From NCBI GenBank assembly GCA_965230065.1, contig OZ245942.1, forward strand, positions 4,588,001 through 4,652,000: DNA of 64,000 bases, written 5' to 3'. The translations under genes were made by a program, and so were the position numbers. This DNA comes from G965230065 sp965230065 (GTDB lineage Bacteria; Bacteroidota; Bacteroidia; Cytophagales; Cyclobacteriaceae). Below the pieces are notes generated by a model. It had not been told where the DNA came from. It searched no databases and was given only the letters and a program-made list of their open reading frames with translations. Below, piece by piece: positions 25,965 through 34,059 of this stretch; within the stretch, counting starts at the first letter, position 1; every line of letters starts with the position of its first letter.

Positions 25965-27218
25965 CTACTCTAGGTATTTTCTGAAAATAACAGAAGTATT
26001 ATGTCCGCCAAAGCCAAATGTATTGCTCAGCGCTACATTTACTTCTCTTTCCTGGGCTTTATTGAAGGTTAAATTCAACCTGTTATCGAAAGCCTCATCG
26101 TCATTAAAATGATTAATTGTAGGCGGAACGATATTGTTTTTAATAGCCAGGATAGAAGCAATGGCTTCAATGCCACCGGCTGCCCCGAGCAAGTGCCCGG
26201 TCATAGATTTGGTGGAACTGATATTCATATCAAACGCATGCTCTCCAAATACTTCAATGATCGCATTGACCTCAGCAATATCTCCCAGAGAGGTTGAAGT
26301 GCCATGTACGTTGACGTAATCAACCTCATTCAGTTTGATATCCGCATCCTCAATAGCATTGCGCATGACGCGGGTTACACCCCGGCCTTCAGGATGTGGT
26401 GCTGTGATATGGTACGCATCGGCATTCATACCGGCTCCCAGTACTTCAGCATAAATGGTAGCACCCCGGGCTTTGGCATGTTCCAGGTCTTCCAGGATCA
26501 GCGCCCCAGAACCTTCACCCAGCACAAAGCCGTCCCGTTCTTTATCGAAAGGGCGTGAAGCTGTTTCAGGTTCGTCATTCCGCTCTGAGAGTGCCTTCAT
26601 AGAGCTAAATCCGCCCAAACCAGCTTTCGTAATTGAAGCCTCTGAGCCACCTGTAACCATAAAGTCGGCCTTACCAAGCCGGATATAGGTGAAAGCATCA
26701 ATTAAAGCGTGGGTTGCTGAAGCACAGGCCGATACTGTAGTAAAGTTAGGGCCGCGCAGGCCATATTTAATTGAAATATGGCCGGGGCAGATATCAGCAA
26801 TCATTTTCGGAATAAAGAAAGGGCTAAACCGGGGTGTTCCATCACCTTCGGCAAATGCCATTACTTCGTCCTGAAACGATTTGAGCCCTCCAATGCCAGA
26901 TCCCCAAATTACACCGGCCCGGTCGAGGTCAAGTACGGAAAGGTCAACTCCCGAATTTTGCATGGCCTCGTCGCTGGCGATAACCCCGAATTGAGAGAAA
27001 GGATCGAGTTTACGGGCTTCTTTTCTGTCAAAATAATCTTCCGGGTTATAACCTTTAATCTCGCATGCAAACCGTGTTTTAAACTTTTCTGCATCGAAAT
27101 GGGTAATAGGAGCCGAACCACTCACTCCGTTGATAAGCCCCTGCCAATAATCAGGGACATTATTTCCGATTGGAGTGAGTGCTCCTAACCCTGTAACTAC
27201 AACTCTTCGTAATTGCAT
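25965..27218 (-). CDS. fabF: beta-ketoacyl-ACP synthase II
   Basis: A 417-residue condensing enzyme of fatty-acid elongation. The catalytic triad is visible: Cys165 (TVSACASATHA), His305 (NVHGTSTSLGD) and His342 (KSMTGHLLGAAGG). The N-terminus RRVVVTGLGALTPIGN is the family start. It condenses malonyl-ACP with acyl-ACP; the carrier gene acpP is 28 bases upstream in the same operon. Confidence 0.97.
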   Translation of the reverse strand: MQLRRVVVTGLGALTPIGNNVPDYWQGLINGVSGSAPITHFDAEKFKTRFACEIKGYNPEDYFDRKEARKLDPFSQFGVIASDEAMQNSGVDLSVLDLDRAGVIWGSGIGGLKSFQDEVMAFAEGDGTPRFSPFFIPKMIADICPGHISIKYGLRGPNFTTVSACASATHALIDAFTYIRLGKADFMVTGGSEASITKAGLGGFSSMKALSERNDEPETASRPFDKERDGFVLGEGSGALILEDLEHAKARGATIYAEVLGAGMNADAYHITAPHPEGRGVTRVMRNAIEDADIKLNEVDYVNVHGTSTSLGDIAEVNAIIEVFGEHAFDMNISSTKSMTGHLLGAAGGIEAIASILAIKNNIVPPTINHFNDDEAFDNRLNLTFNKAQEREVNVALSNTFGFGGHNTSVIFRKYLE

Positions 27219-27246
27219 AAACGAAATAGTTCTTTAAACAAGCAGT

Positions 27247-27483
27247 TTATTTTACGTGTTCTTCCAAATAGGAGATGGCTTGTCCTACAGTGGCAATGTT
27301 TTCAGCCTGATCGTCAGGAATAGAGATGTTAAATTCTTTCTCAAATTCCATAATGAGTTCAACGGTGTCGAGGGAATCAGCTCCCAAATCGTTTGTAAAG
27401 CTTGCTTCAGGAACAACTTCTGATTCTTCAACGCCTAATTTGTCAATAATAATACCTTTAACTCTTTGCGCTATATCTGACAT
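27247..27483 (-). CDS. acpP: acyl carrier protein
   Basis: A 78-residue acidic protein with the phosphopantetheine attachment serine Ser37 in DLGADSLDTVELIMEFE. The length and helices match type II fatty-acid synthase ACP. First gene of the acpP-fabF-rnc operon; divergent from the IPExxxVDY gene. Confidence 0.98.
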   Translation of the reverse strand: MSDIAQRVKGIIIDKLGVEESEVVPEASFTNDLGADSLDTVELIMEFEKEFNISIPDDQAENIATVGQAISYLEEHVK

Positions 27484-27512
27484 TTTTCTAAAAATTTAGT
27501 TAAAATATGGCG

Positions 27513-27543
27513 CAAAGAAATAAATTTACTTCAATATTGTCAA
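27513..27543 (-). promoter_or_regulatory. candidate acpP promoter
   Basis: Read on the minus strand: TTGACA (27543-27538), 17 bases, then TTTCTTTG (27520-27513), close to the phylum's -7 form TAnnTTTG. The acpP start is 29 bases further on. Inferred from pattern only. Confidence 0.4.
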
Positions 27544-27556
27544 TATTATGGAACTA

Positions 27557-27592
27557 TTTGACAACATCTGTATAATTCATCTACTATCTTTG
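27557..27592 (+). promoter_or_regulatory. candidate promoter of the IPExxxVDY-pyk operon
   Basis: TATCTTTG (27585-27592) matches TAnnTTTG exactly; TTTG at 27557-27560 could be the -33 element, though 24 bases of spacing is somewhat long. The leader would be only about ten bases. Confidence 0.45.
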
Positions 27593-27609
27593 CCCGTCAA
27601 ACGAGCATT

Positions 27610-28038
27610 ATGCCTTTCAGCAAAAGACTGATAATTGAATATGATTTTGAGTTTGATTTGATAGGAATTGTTTCGCATGTGAAGGAATATAAGCTGGCCT
27701 GGCTGTTGAATAATATACTGGGTATTCGCCTGGTGAAGCAGAAAGACTTGGCGATAAATTTTACGAATAATAACCTGATTATTTCTAACTTTGAGTTTGC
27801 AACTGAATATCTAACATATCAGTTGCTCAAAAATCAATCTGTATGCAAACCCACCGGTAAACCCTATTATCTTTTGCCGGAATTGAAAAAATTTGACTTT
27901 TTGCTCATGATTAAGGATGAAAGTGGCACTATCGTTTTGGATGAAGTAATAAAAAAAATCAGGAAGCTTTCCGAGGTTTATTATATCATGCAAGCCGATT
28001 TGTCACAACTAGACTCTAAGGAAAACTTAATATTTTAA
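27610..28038 (+). CDS. IPExxxVDY family protein
   Basis: A 142-residue protein restricted, to my knowledge, to Bacteroidota. The naming motif is present in variant form as LLPELKKFDFLLMIKDE at about 92-108 (Leu and Phe replace Ile and Val/Tyr). It is cytoplasmic with no known function. It precedes pyk by 21 bases and is divergent from acpP, the usual setting for this family. Confidence 0.85.
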   Translation: MPFSKRLIIEYDFEFDLIGIVSHVKEYKLAWLLNNILGIRLVKQKDLAINFTNNNLIISNFEFATEYLTYQLLKNQSVCKPTGKPYYLLPELKKFDFLLMIKDESGTIVLDEVIKKIRKLSEVYYIMQADLSQLDSKENLIF

Positions 28039-28059
28039 TACATTATTTATTGTTTAATT

Positions 28060-29496
28060 ATGCAAAACATCAACCTATCCAATAAAACCAAAATCATTGC
28101 TACCGTAGGCCCGGCCTGTAACACGAAGGAAAAGCTGAAAGAACTGGTACTTGCGGGTGTGAATGTATTCAGACTGAATTTTTCGCATGGAACCCACGAT
28201 ATTCATAAAGAAGTAATACAGCATATCAGGGCTATCAATGAGGAAATGGGTATGTATACTACGATTCTTCAGGATTTGCAAGGGCCTAAGATCAGGACGA
28301 CCGAAGTGGAAAACGGGGAAGTGTGGGTGGATGAAGGGCAGCAACTTATCATCACTGCCGAAGATATAACAGGCACCAAAGATAAAATTGGCACTACGTA
28401 TGAACCTCTGCCAAAGGATGTATCAGTTGGGGATACGATATTAATAGACGACGGAAAAATTGAGCTGAAAGTAACCCGCATTGAGGGGAAAGATGTGTAC
28501 ACCAAAGTAATTTACGGAGGGCCTATCAAGTCGCGCAAAGGGATCAATCTGCCTGATAGCAATATCTCTGCCCCCTCGCTCACCGAAAAAGATGAGCGTG
28601 ACTTGTACTTTGGACTGGAAAATGATGTAGACTGGATTGCCCTTTCTTTCGTAAGGAAAGCCGCTGATATTGAGCATTTGAAAAAGCTGATTAAAGAAAA
28701 AGGTAAATCTATCAAAGTGGTAGCCAAAATAGAAAAACCCGAAGCCATCCGGAATATGGATGATATTGTGGCGGCTACCGATGGGGTGATGATTGCCCGT
28801 GGCGACCTGGGCGTGGAAATAGCCAGCGAAGATGTGCCCATGGTGCAAAAAATTTGGGTAAAGAAATGCAACTCTGCTTCCAAGCCGGTGATCATCGCCA
28901 CCCAGATGATGGAAAGTATGATTGAAAGCCCCCGCCCCACCCGGGCCGAAACCAACGATGTGGCCAATGGCGTAATGGATGGTGCCGATGCCGTGATGCT
29001 TTCGGCCGAAACGGCTTCCGGTAAATACCCTATCCAGGCGGTGCAAAGTATGTACAAGACGATTTTGTCAGTAGAAAAGGAAGCAGATATTTATGATAAG
29101 CATACTGACATTCCTTCGGCCTCCACTACTTTTTACAATGACCATGTTGTGCTTACGGCCTGCAAGCTGAGTAACGAGACCAAAGCCAAGGCCATTGTTG
29201 GCATGACGAAATCAGGATATACGGGATTCCGGCTTTCCGGCCACCGGCCCAAGGCCAATATTTTCATTTTTACCTCAGAAAAATCTATCCTTACACAGCT
29301 TGGACTGTATTGGGGTTTGCATGGGTTTTATTACGATAAAATGGCTACCATTGATGAGACTTTTGAGGATGTTGAAAAATTTCTGAAAGAAATCGGGCAC
29401 ATACAGCCGGGTGATGTAATCATCAATACGGCCAGCATGCCGCTGCATTGGGAAAACCGAACCAATATGCTGAAAATCAAAGAAGTGGGCAAATAG
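28060..29496 (+). CDS. pyk: pyruvate kinase
   Basis: A 478-residue glycolytic enzyme converting phosphoenolpyruvate and ADP to pyruvate and ATP. Signatures: N-terminal TKIIATVGPACNTKEKL, FRLNFSHGTHDIH, the B domain, VAKIEKPEAIRNMDDI with the catalytic Lys, ARGDLGVEIASEDVP and ATQMMESMIESPRPTRAE. The C-terminal domain is complete and ends in NRTNMLKIKEVG. It is cotranscribed with the gene before it. A six-bp hairpin (TTCAGT / ACTGAA) lies just downstream but has no T run. Confidence 0.97.
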   Translation: MQNINLSNKTKIIATVGPACNTKEKLKELVLAGVNVFRLNFSHGTHDIHKEVIQHIRAINEEMGMYTTILQDLQGPKIRTTEVENGEVWVDEGQQLIITAEDITGTKDKIGTTYEPLPKDVSVGDTILIDDGKIELKVTRIEGKDVYTKVIYGGPIKSRKGINLPDSNISAPSLTEKDERDLYFGLENDVDWIALSFVRKAADIEHLKKLIKEKGKSIKVVAKIEKPEAIRNMDDIVAATDGVMIARGDLGVEIASEDVPMVQKIWVKKCNSASKPVIIATQMMESMIESPRPTRAETNDVANGVMDGADAVMLSAETASGKYPIQAVQSMYKTILSVEKEADIYDKHTDIPSASTTFYNDHVVLTACKLSNETKAKAIVGMTKSGYTGFRLSGHRPKANIFIFTSEKSILTQLGLYWGLHGFYYDKMATIDETFEDVEKFLKEIGHIQPGDVIINTASMPLHWENRTNMLKIKEVGK

Positions 29497-29614
29497 GTAT
29501 TCAGTGCCTTGGCTACTGAAATGATTGCGGAGCCAATATCCAACTTTGCTTTTATTTAATCCAGGAAATAAGGAGATACATTGTTTCCTTAAATGTAACA
29601 GATAAGCAGTAGCA

Positions 29615-31588
29615 ATGATAATAAAACATAGGAATACTTTCTATAAGTTGTTGCTGCTGCTTTGTTGCTTCCTGCACGGTTACCATGCGGTAGCTCAAAC
29701 GGCATCGGTGAAGGTTAGCCAATGGCACGGATTTCAAAAAAACGAGTTTTCCCTGCAAGGTGCTCAGGGTTACTTTGTAGCACCTGAAAAACCTTTGCCG
29801 GGCAATCCCTGGGTGTGGCGGGCTCATTTTCCAGACTGGCACATTGCAATTGATAGTATTCTTTTATCCCGGGGTTTTCATGTGGCTTATATCAATACGA
29901 ATGATCTGTTTGGCCACCCTAAAGCAATGATGCTCTGGGACGACTTTTACCATTATTTGGTCGATAATCATCACTTTGCCCCCAAAGTAGCTCTGGAGGG
30001 TGTTAGCCGGGGTGGATTATACGTATATGGGTGGGCCAAGCGCAATCCCGACAAAGTAAGTTGTATTTATGCCGAAGCTCCGGTATGCGATTTTACCAGT
30101 TGGCCCGGAGGTAAGGGAACAGGAATAGGAGCATCCCCAGCATGGGAAAAACTCCTGGGTTTGTATGGTTTCACAGAAGAAGAAGCATTGCGGTTTTCAG
30201 ATCAACCCAAAGATAACCTGGAAGCACTGGCTGCTTTTAAAGTGCCTGTTTATCATGCCATTGGGCTGGAAGATCAGGTTGTTCCGGTAGCAGAAAACAC
30301 CTTTGCATTAGCTGAAAACTATGCAAAACTGGGCGGACCGGCTACTATTTATCCCATGACCCGGGGAAAGCAGGCATTGGAAGGACATCACTTCCCCATC
30401 GAGAACCCTGAACTAATAGCAGACTTTATTGAACAGCATACCCTTCCGGTTGCATACCCTCTGAAGAAAGATGATTTTGTGCATCAATTTGGGGGCTTAA
30501 GTAACCTGCTGTATAAAATCAAAGTGGATAAAACTGCTACCGTAGCTTTTTTGGGTGGTTCTATTACTGCCAATAAAGGCTGGCGTAATAAAGTTTGCCA
30601 ATTCCTGGAAGAACGCTTTCCCGAAACACAATTTCAATTCATACATGCAGGTATTCCTTCTTTGGGTAGCCTTCCCCATGCCTTTCGCTTAGAACAGGAT
30701 GTGCTTGACAAAGGCAAAATTGACCTGCTTTTTGTAGAATCTGCCGTAAACGACTATGCCAACAGTACACCTGAACAAACCCAACGAAGGGCATTAGAGG
30801 GAATTATTCGACATTCTATGAATAAATATCCTGATATCAATATTATTTTAATGGCATTTGCCGATGAGTTTAAATTAGCAGATTATAAAGCCGGAAAACA
30901 TCCCACTGAGGTAAAAGTGCATCAGGAATTGGCAGTGGCGTATCAGTTGCCTTTTATCAATTTGGCCGAAGAAGTTTACCGGCGTATTGAAGCTGGTGAG
31001 TTTACCTGGGCATATGATTTTAAAGATTTGCACCCTTCACCTTTTGGGCAAACGGTTTATTATCAAACAATCAAGTATTTATTGAGAGAACAATTGCTCA
31101 AAGTGCCACCGAAAGGTATAGAGAAAGTTAAGTTGTCCAAACCACTTGAAAAGGAAAACTATGCACAAGGCAGATATTTAAACATAGCGCAAGCGCAAAA
31201 TAAAGACGGATTTACACTGCACCCGTCTTGGACGCCTGAAGACAGTGCCAGTACCAGGGCAGGGTTTGTACAAGTGCCCATGTGGGTGGGCACCGAGCCG
31301 GGTGCTGCTTTTGAGCTGCCTTTCGAGGGAAATGTGATAGGTATGGCCGTAGCCGCCGGCCCCGATGCCGGTATTATACAGTACAGCATTGATGGTGGGC
31401 CAGCGCAAAAAATTGATTTGTTTACACAGTGGAGCGGCTTTCTGCATATTCCCTGGTATCATTTGTTCACAGATAAACTTTCTGCTGGTAAGCATCAACT
31501 TACCGTAACCATAGCCAATGAAAAAAACGAAGCATCTACAGGCAACGCCTGCCGGATTGTCTATTTTCTGGTGAATGATAAGCAGTAA
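29615..31588 (+). CDS. secreted alpha/beta-hydrolase - SGNH hydrolase fusion (carbohydrate esterase candidate)
   Basis: A 657-residue protein with a signal peptide (1-28, ending HAVAQ). The N-terminal half is an alpha/beta hydrolase with nucleophile Ser131 in EGVSRGGLYVYG and a probable catalytic His near 258 (EGHHFPI). The second half (about 305-495) is an SGNH/GDSL hydrolase: block I FLGGSITANKGW with Ser316, the SAVNDYANS block with the oxyanion Asn, and block V DLHPSPFG with Asp471 and His473. A C-terminal beta-rich region follows (about 520-657). Both domains are typical of deacetylases acting on polysaccharides, so a two-site esterase is inferred. It lies 115 bases before the module 2 sigma gene on the same strand, so it may belong to that locus. 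Confidence 0.85.
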   Translation: MIIKHRNTFYKLLLLLCCFLHGYHAVAQTASVKVSQWHGFQKNEFSLQGAQGYFVAPEKPLPGNPWVWRAHFPDWHIAIDSILLSRGFHVAYINTNDLFGHPKAMMLWDDFYHYLVDNHHFAPKVALEGVSRGGLYVYGWAKRNPDKVSCIYAEAPVCDFTSWPGGKGTGIGASPAWEKLLGLYGFTEEEALRFSDQPKDNLEALAAFKVPVYHAIGLEDQVVPVAENTFALAENYAKLGGPATIYPMTRGKQALEGHHFPIENPELIADFIEQHTLPVAYPLKKDDFVHQFGGLSNLLYKIKVDKTATVAFLGGSITANKGWRNKVCQFLEERFPETQFQFIHAGIPSLGSLPHAFRLEQDVLDKGKIDLLFVESAVNDYANSTPEQTQRRALEGIIRHSMNKYPDINIILMAFADEFKLADYKAGKHPTEVKVHQELAVAYQLPFINLAEEVYRRIEAGEFTWAYDFKDLHPSPFGQTVYYQTIKYLLREQLLKVPPKGIEKVKLSKPLEKENYAQGRYLNIAQAQNKDGFTLHPSWTPEDSASTRAGFVQVPMWVGTEPGAAFELPFEGNVIGMAVAAGPDAGIIQYSIDGGPAQKIDLFTQWSGFLHIPWYHLFTDKLSAGKHQLTVTIANEKNEASTGNACRIVYFLVNDKQ

Positions 31589-31703
31589 ATAAGCATTTTA
31601 TACCCTGCAAAAAATCATATGTTTTGCAAGAACTCTTTTCACGAAGGTTGTAAAAAACTAAATAATGTGCTAGCTTGACCCCACTATTTAAGATAACGCA
31701 AAA

Positions 31704-32315
31704 GTGAACCATCTTGTAACAAGGCAATTAATTCAGGCAATGGCTGCTGGTGATAGTGGAGCTTTTAAACAATTTTTTGATCGTCTCTATCCCCGCTTTT
31801 ACCGATTTGCCTACTATTACGTCAGGTCTGATGTGATGAGTGAAGAGCTGGTTTCCGATGTGTTTCTCAAAATCTGGAACAACCGCAAAAAACTGCCTGA
31901 AATTGAGCGTATCGATCATTATTTCTTTCAGGCAGTAAAGAACCAGGCTTTTACTTATTTGCAAAGAGAGTCAAAAAGATCTTATACAGACATTAGCTTT
32001 TCGAGAAGTGCCCGTATTGAATATAACGGGCCGGAAAACCTGATGATTGCCAGTGAGCTTGCAGCCAAAATTGAAGAAGCCATCAGTGCTTTGCCCGAAA
32101 AGTGTGAGCTGATTTTCAGGATGGTACGGGAAGATAACATGAGTTATAAAGAAGTAGCAGAGCTTCTGGAAGTCACCCCAAAAACAGTAGAAAACCAGAT
32201 GCATATTGCCCTAAAAAAACTCAAAGCCAGCCTGGATGAATACCAACATGCCAAATTAAGCCCCTCCTATATTTCTTATTGGCACATATTATTACTGTTG
32301 GAAATATTTGGATAA
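31704..32315 (+). CDS. ECF RNA polymerase sigma factor, module 2
   Basis: A 203-residue sigma factor of the Bacteroidota-expanded family. Region 2 spans about residues 10-80 (AGDSGAFKQFFDRLYPRFYRFAYYYV, given in part; EELVSDVFLKIWNNRKKL) and region 4 about 125-180 (ALPEKCELIFRMVREDNMSYKEVAELLEVTPKTVE, in part). The start is GTG at 31704; the ATG at 31740 would cut into region 2. The end is hydrophobic (YISYWHILLLLEIFG). Its fecR lies 501 bases away beyond a nested-palindrome block. Confidence 0.92.
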   Translation: MNHLVTRQLIQAMAAGDSGAFKQFFDRLYPRFYRFAYYYVRSDVMSEELVSDVFLKIWNNRKKLPEIERIDHYFFQAVKNQAFTYLQRESKRSYTDISFSRSARIEYNGPENLMIASELAAKIEEAISALPEKCELIFRMVREDNMSYKEVAELLEVTPKTVENQMHIALKKLKASLDEYQHAKLSPSYISYWHILLLLEIFG

Positions 32316-32343
32316 ATACTTATTCAAACTCTAATTTCTAAAT

Positions 32344-32658
32344 CGCCCGGCGACCCGGCCAAAATCCAGAATAATTTCAAAAATAAAATGGCCAAATATC
32401 AAAACTGCTTTTGGTGTGTTTTAATATTGAAATTTTGCTTACTATAACGTTTTGCGGTGATGATATTTAAAATAGCTGTATTTCCTCTTTTCCTCCCCGT
32501 GCCACGGCTGCCCTAACCCCCTCATTGAGGGGGAAATTGTCCCCCGCTGGCGGGGGTTGGGGGTGGAATTCACTTAGCATCACCGCGCCACGGTGGCCGC
32601 AAAACGTTACAATCAGAAATTTTGAGTTTTGAGTTTGTTTAGGCCGGGCCGCCGGGCG
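32344..32658. repeat. composite of nested inverted repeats in the module 2 sigma-fecR gap
   Basis: Outer arms 32344-32360 and 32642-32658 match 16 of 17. Inside them AACGTTTTGCGG (32446-32457) pairs exactly with CCGCAAAACGTT (32597-32608), and CGGTGATG (32455-32462) with CATCACCG (32578-32585). The core has two hairpins: CCCCCTCA / TGAGGGGG (32517-32533) and CCCCCGC / GCGGGGG (32541-32556), flanked by CCCTAACCCC and GGGGTTGGGG. Positions 32363-32382 match 1273-1292. The rest of 32316-32816 shows no gene. Confidence 0.85.
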
Positions 32659-32816
32659 GTTTTGCGCCTGGGATTTAGGATTTGATAAAATAAGCTTCAT
32701 TTTGTTATTCCTATTGCTGTTTTTCCTGTCTTTTTGACTTTTTTTGAAAAATATTTACTCATCCTTTGGGGGTAGTGGTCTTTTTTGTGGTTTACTATCA
32801 CAAAAAGGAAAAAACT

Positions 32817-33836
32817 GTGCCCCAATATTTACACCTTATTGCCAAAAAACTTTCAGGAGAAATCCCTCCTGAGGAAGAACATGATTTGCAGGAATGGCTG
32901 GATGCTTCCTCAAAGAATAAGCTGCTGTTCCATCGAATAGAAGAAGTTTGGCACAATGCCAAGTATGAGCCTTATGTTCAGGGCCAGGAAAAAACTTTTG
33001 AAGAAATTGCCGCACAACTCGGGTTAAACCAAAATGGAAATAGCCCCCAAAACAAGAAATTATCAACCAATATCTGGTATTACTGGCAGCGGATGGCCGC
33101 AGCATTGCTGCTGCTTGTCTGTGCCTTCCTGCTGTTTGTTTGGCATGCAAATAATGAAAAGCATGAAATACCCGAAGAAAATCCTCAACCCGTTATAGTA
33201 TCAAAGAGTAACCCCAGAGGACAAAAAAAACTGATTACACTTCCCGATGGCAGCCAGGTAAAGCTGAATGCCGAAAGCTATCTTGAATATCCATCTGATT
33301 TTTCCGAATCAAGGGAGGTAAAGCTCGTAGGCGAAGCCTTTTTTGAGGTGGTGCGCGACACTTTGCGCCCTTTTGTTGTAACCACAGGCGGAGTGCATGT
33401 GCGGGTTTTGGGTACTTCCTTTAATGTACAGGCTTTCCCTTTTGAAGAAGAAATGACTGTGGCAGTAGCTACCGGGGCGGTGATGGTAGAGAAATGCAGC
33501 AAAACAACAGGAATGCATACAAGCCAACTCCATCCCAGGGAAATGGTGAAAGTCAATCATAAAACCGGAGTATTTGAGAAAACCCGTTTCAATCCCGAAG
33601 AATTGCTCGTTTGGAAAGATGGTATTCTCGTTTTTCAGAAAGCCTCATTTGAACAAATTGTACAAAAACTGGAACGGTGGTACGGTGTGGATTTCATCAT
33701 CCGCCGCCAGCAACCCATTACCGACGGCTTCACCGGACGCTACGATAACACCAGCCTGGAAGTGGTGCTGGAAGGTATGAGTTTCTCCTCTGATTTTACT
33801 TTTACTATTGAAGGGGATAAAGTGATTATTGATTGA
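32817..33836 (+). CDS. FecR family anti-sigma factor, module 2
   Basis: The start is chosen at GTG 32817 (reading VPQYLHLIAKKLSGEIPPEEEHDL, shortened here), preceded by AAGGA at a good distance; the longer TTG frame adds 17 hydrophobic residues that do not fit the family. The 339-residue product has the sigma-binding N-terminus, a membrane segment at about 92-110 (MAAALLLLVCAFLLFVWHA), the FecR domain beginning ITLPDGSQVKLNAESYLEYP, and a DUF4974 C-terminus (ASFEQIVQKLERWYGVDF). It should pass the signal from the SusC STN domain to the sigma factor. Confidence 0.9.
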   Translation: MPQYLHLIAKKLSGEIPPEEEHDLQEWLDASSKNKLLFHRIEEVWHNAKYEPYVQGQEKTFEEIAAQLGLNQNGNSPQNKKLSTNIWYYWQRMAAALLLLVCAFLLFVWHANNEKHEIPEENPQPVIVSKSNPRGQKKLITLPDGSQVKLNAESYLEYPSDFSESREVKLVGEAFFEVVRDTLRPFVVTTGGVHVRVLGTSFNVQAFPFEEEMTVAVATGAVMVEKCSKTTGMHTSQLHPREMVKVNHKTGVFEKTRFNPEELLVWKDGILVFQKASFEQIVQKLERWYGVDFIIRRQQPITDGFTGRYDNTSLEVVLEGMSFSSDFTFTIEGDKVIID

Positions 33837-34059
33837 TTGGAAGAGTGGAAGAGTGGAAAAATGGAAAGTTATTATTATTTCCAACATTCCAAAATAAACA
33901 GAAACCTAAACCTATAATAAGATGACCTACGACACCAGCTAAACCGGAACCCCAAAAAGAAGGGCCTGCTTGTTTCTTTGCGTTTTGGCCGACGGCAATA
34001 TGAACAAACAGACCCTGAGTGCTTAAGCAAACTATTATTCACCTAAGACCATTAAATCT

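Noticed and set aside
27571..27576. TATAAT as an E. coli-type -10 box
   Set aside because: The nearby TTGACA is only seven bases upstream, and this phylum uses TTTG / TAnnTTTG promoters.
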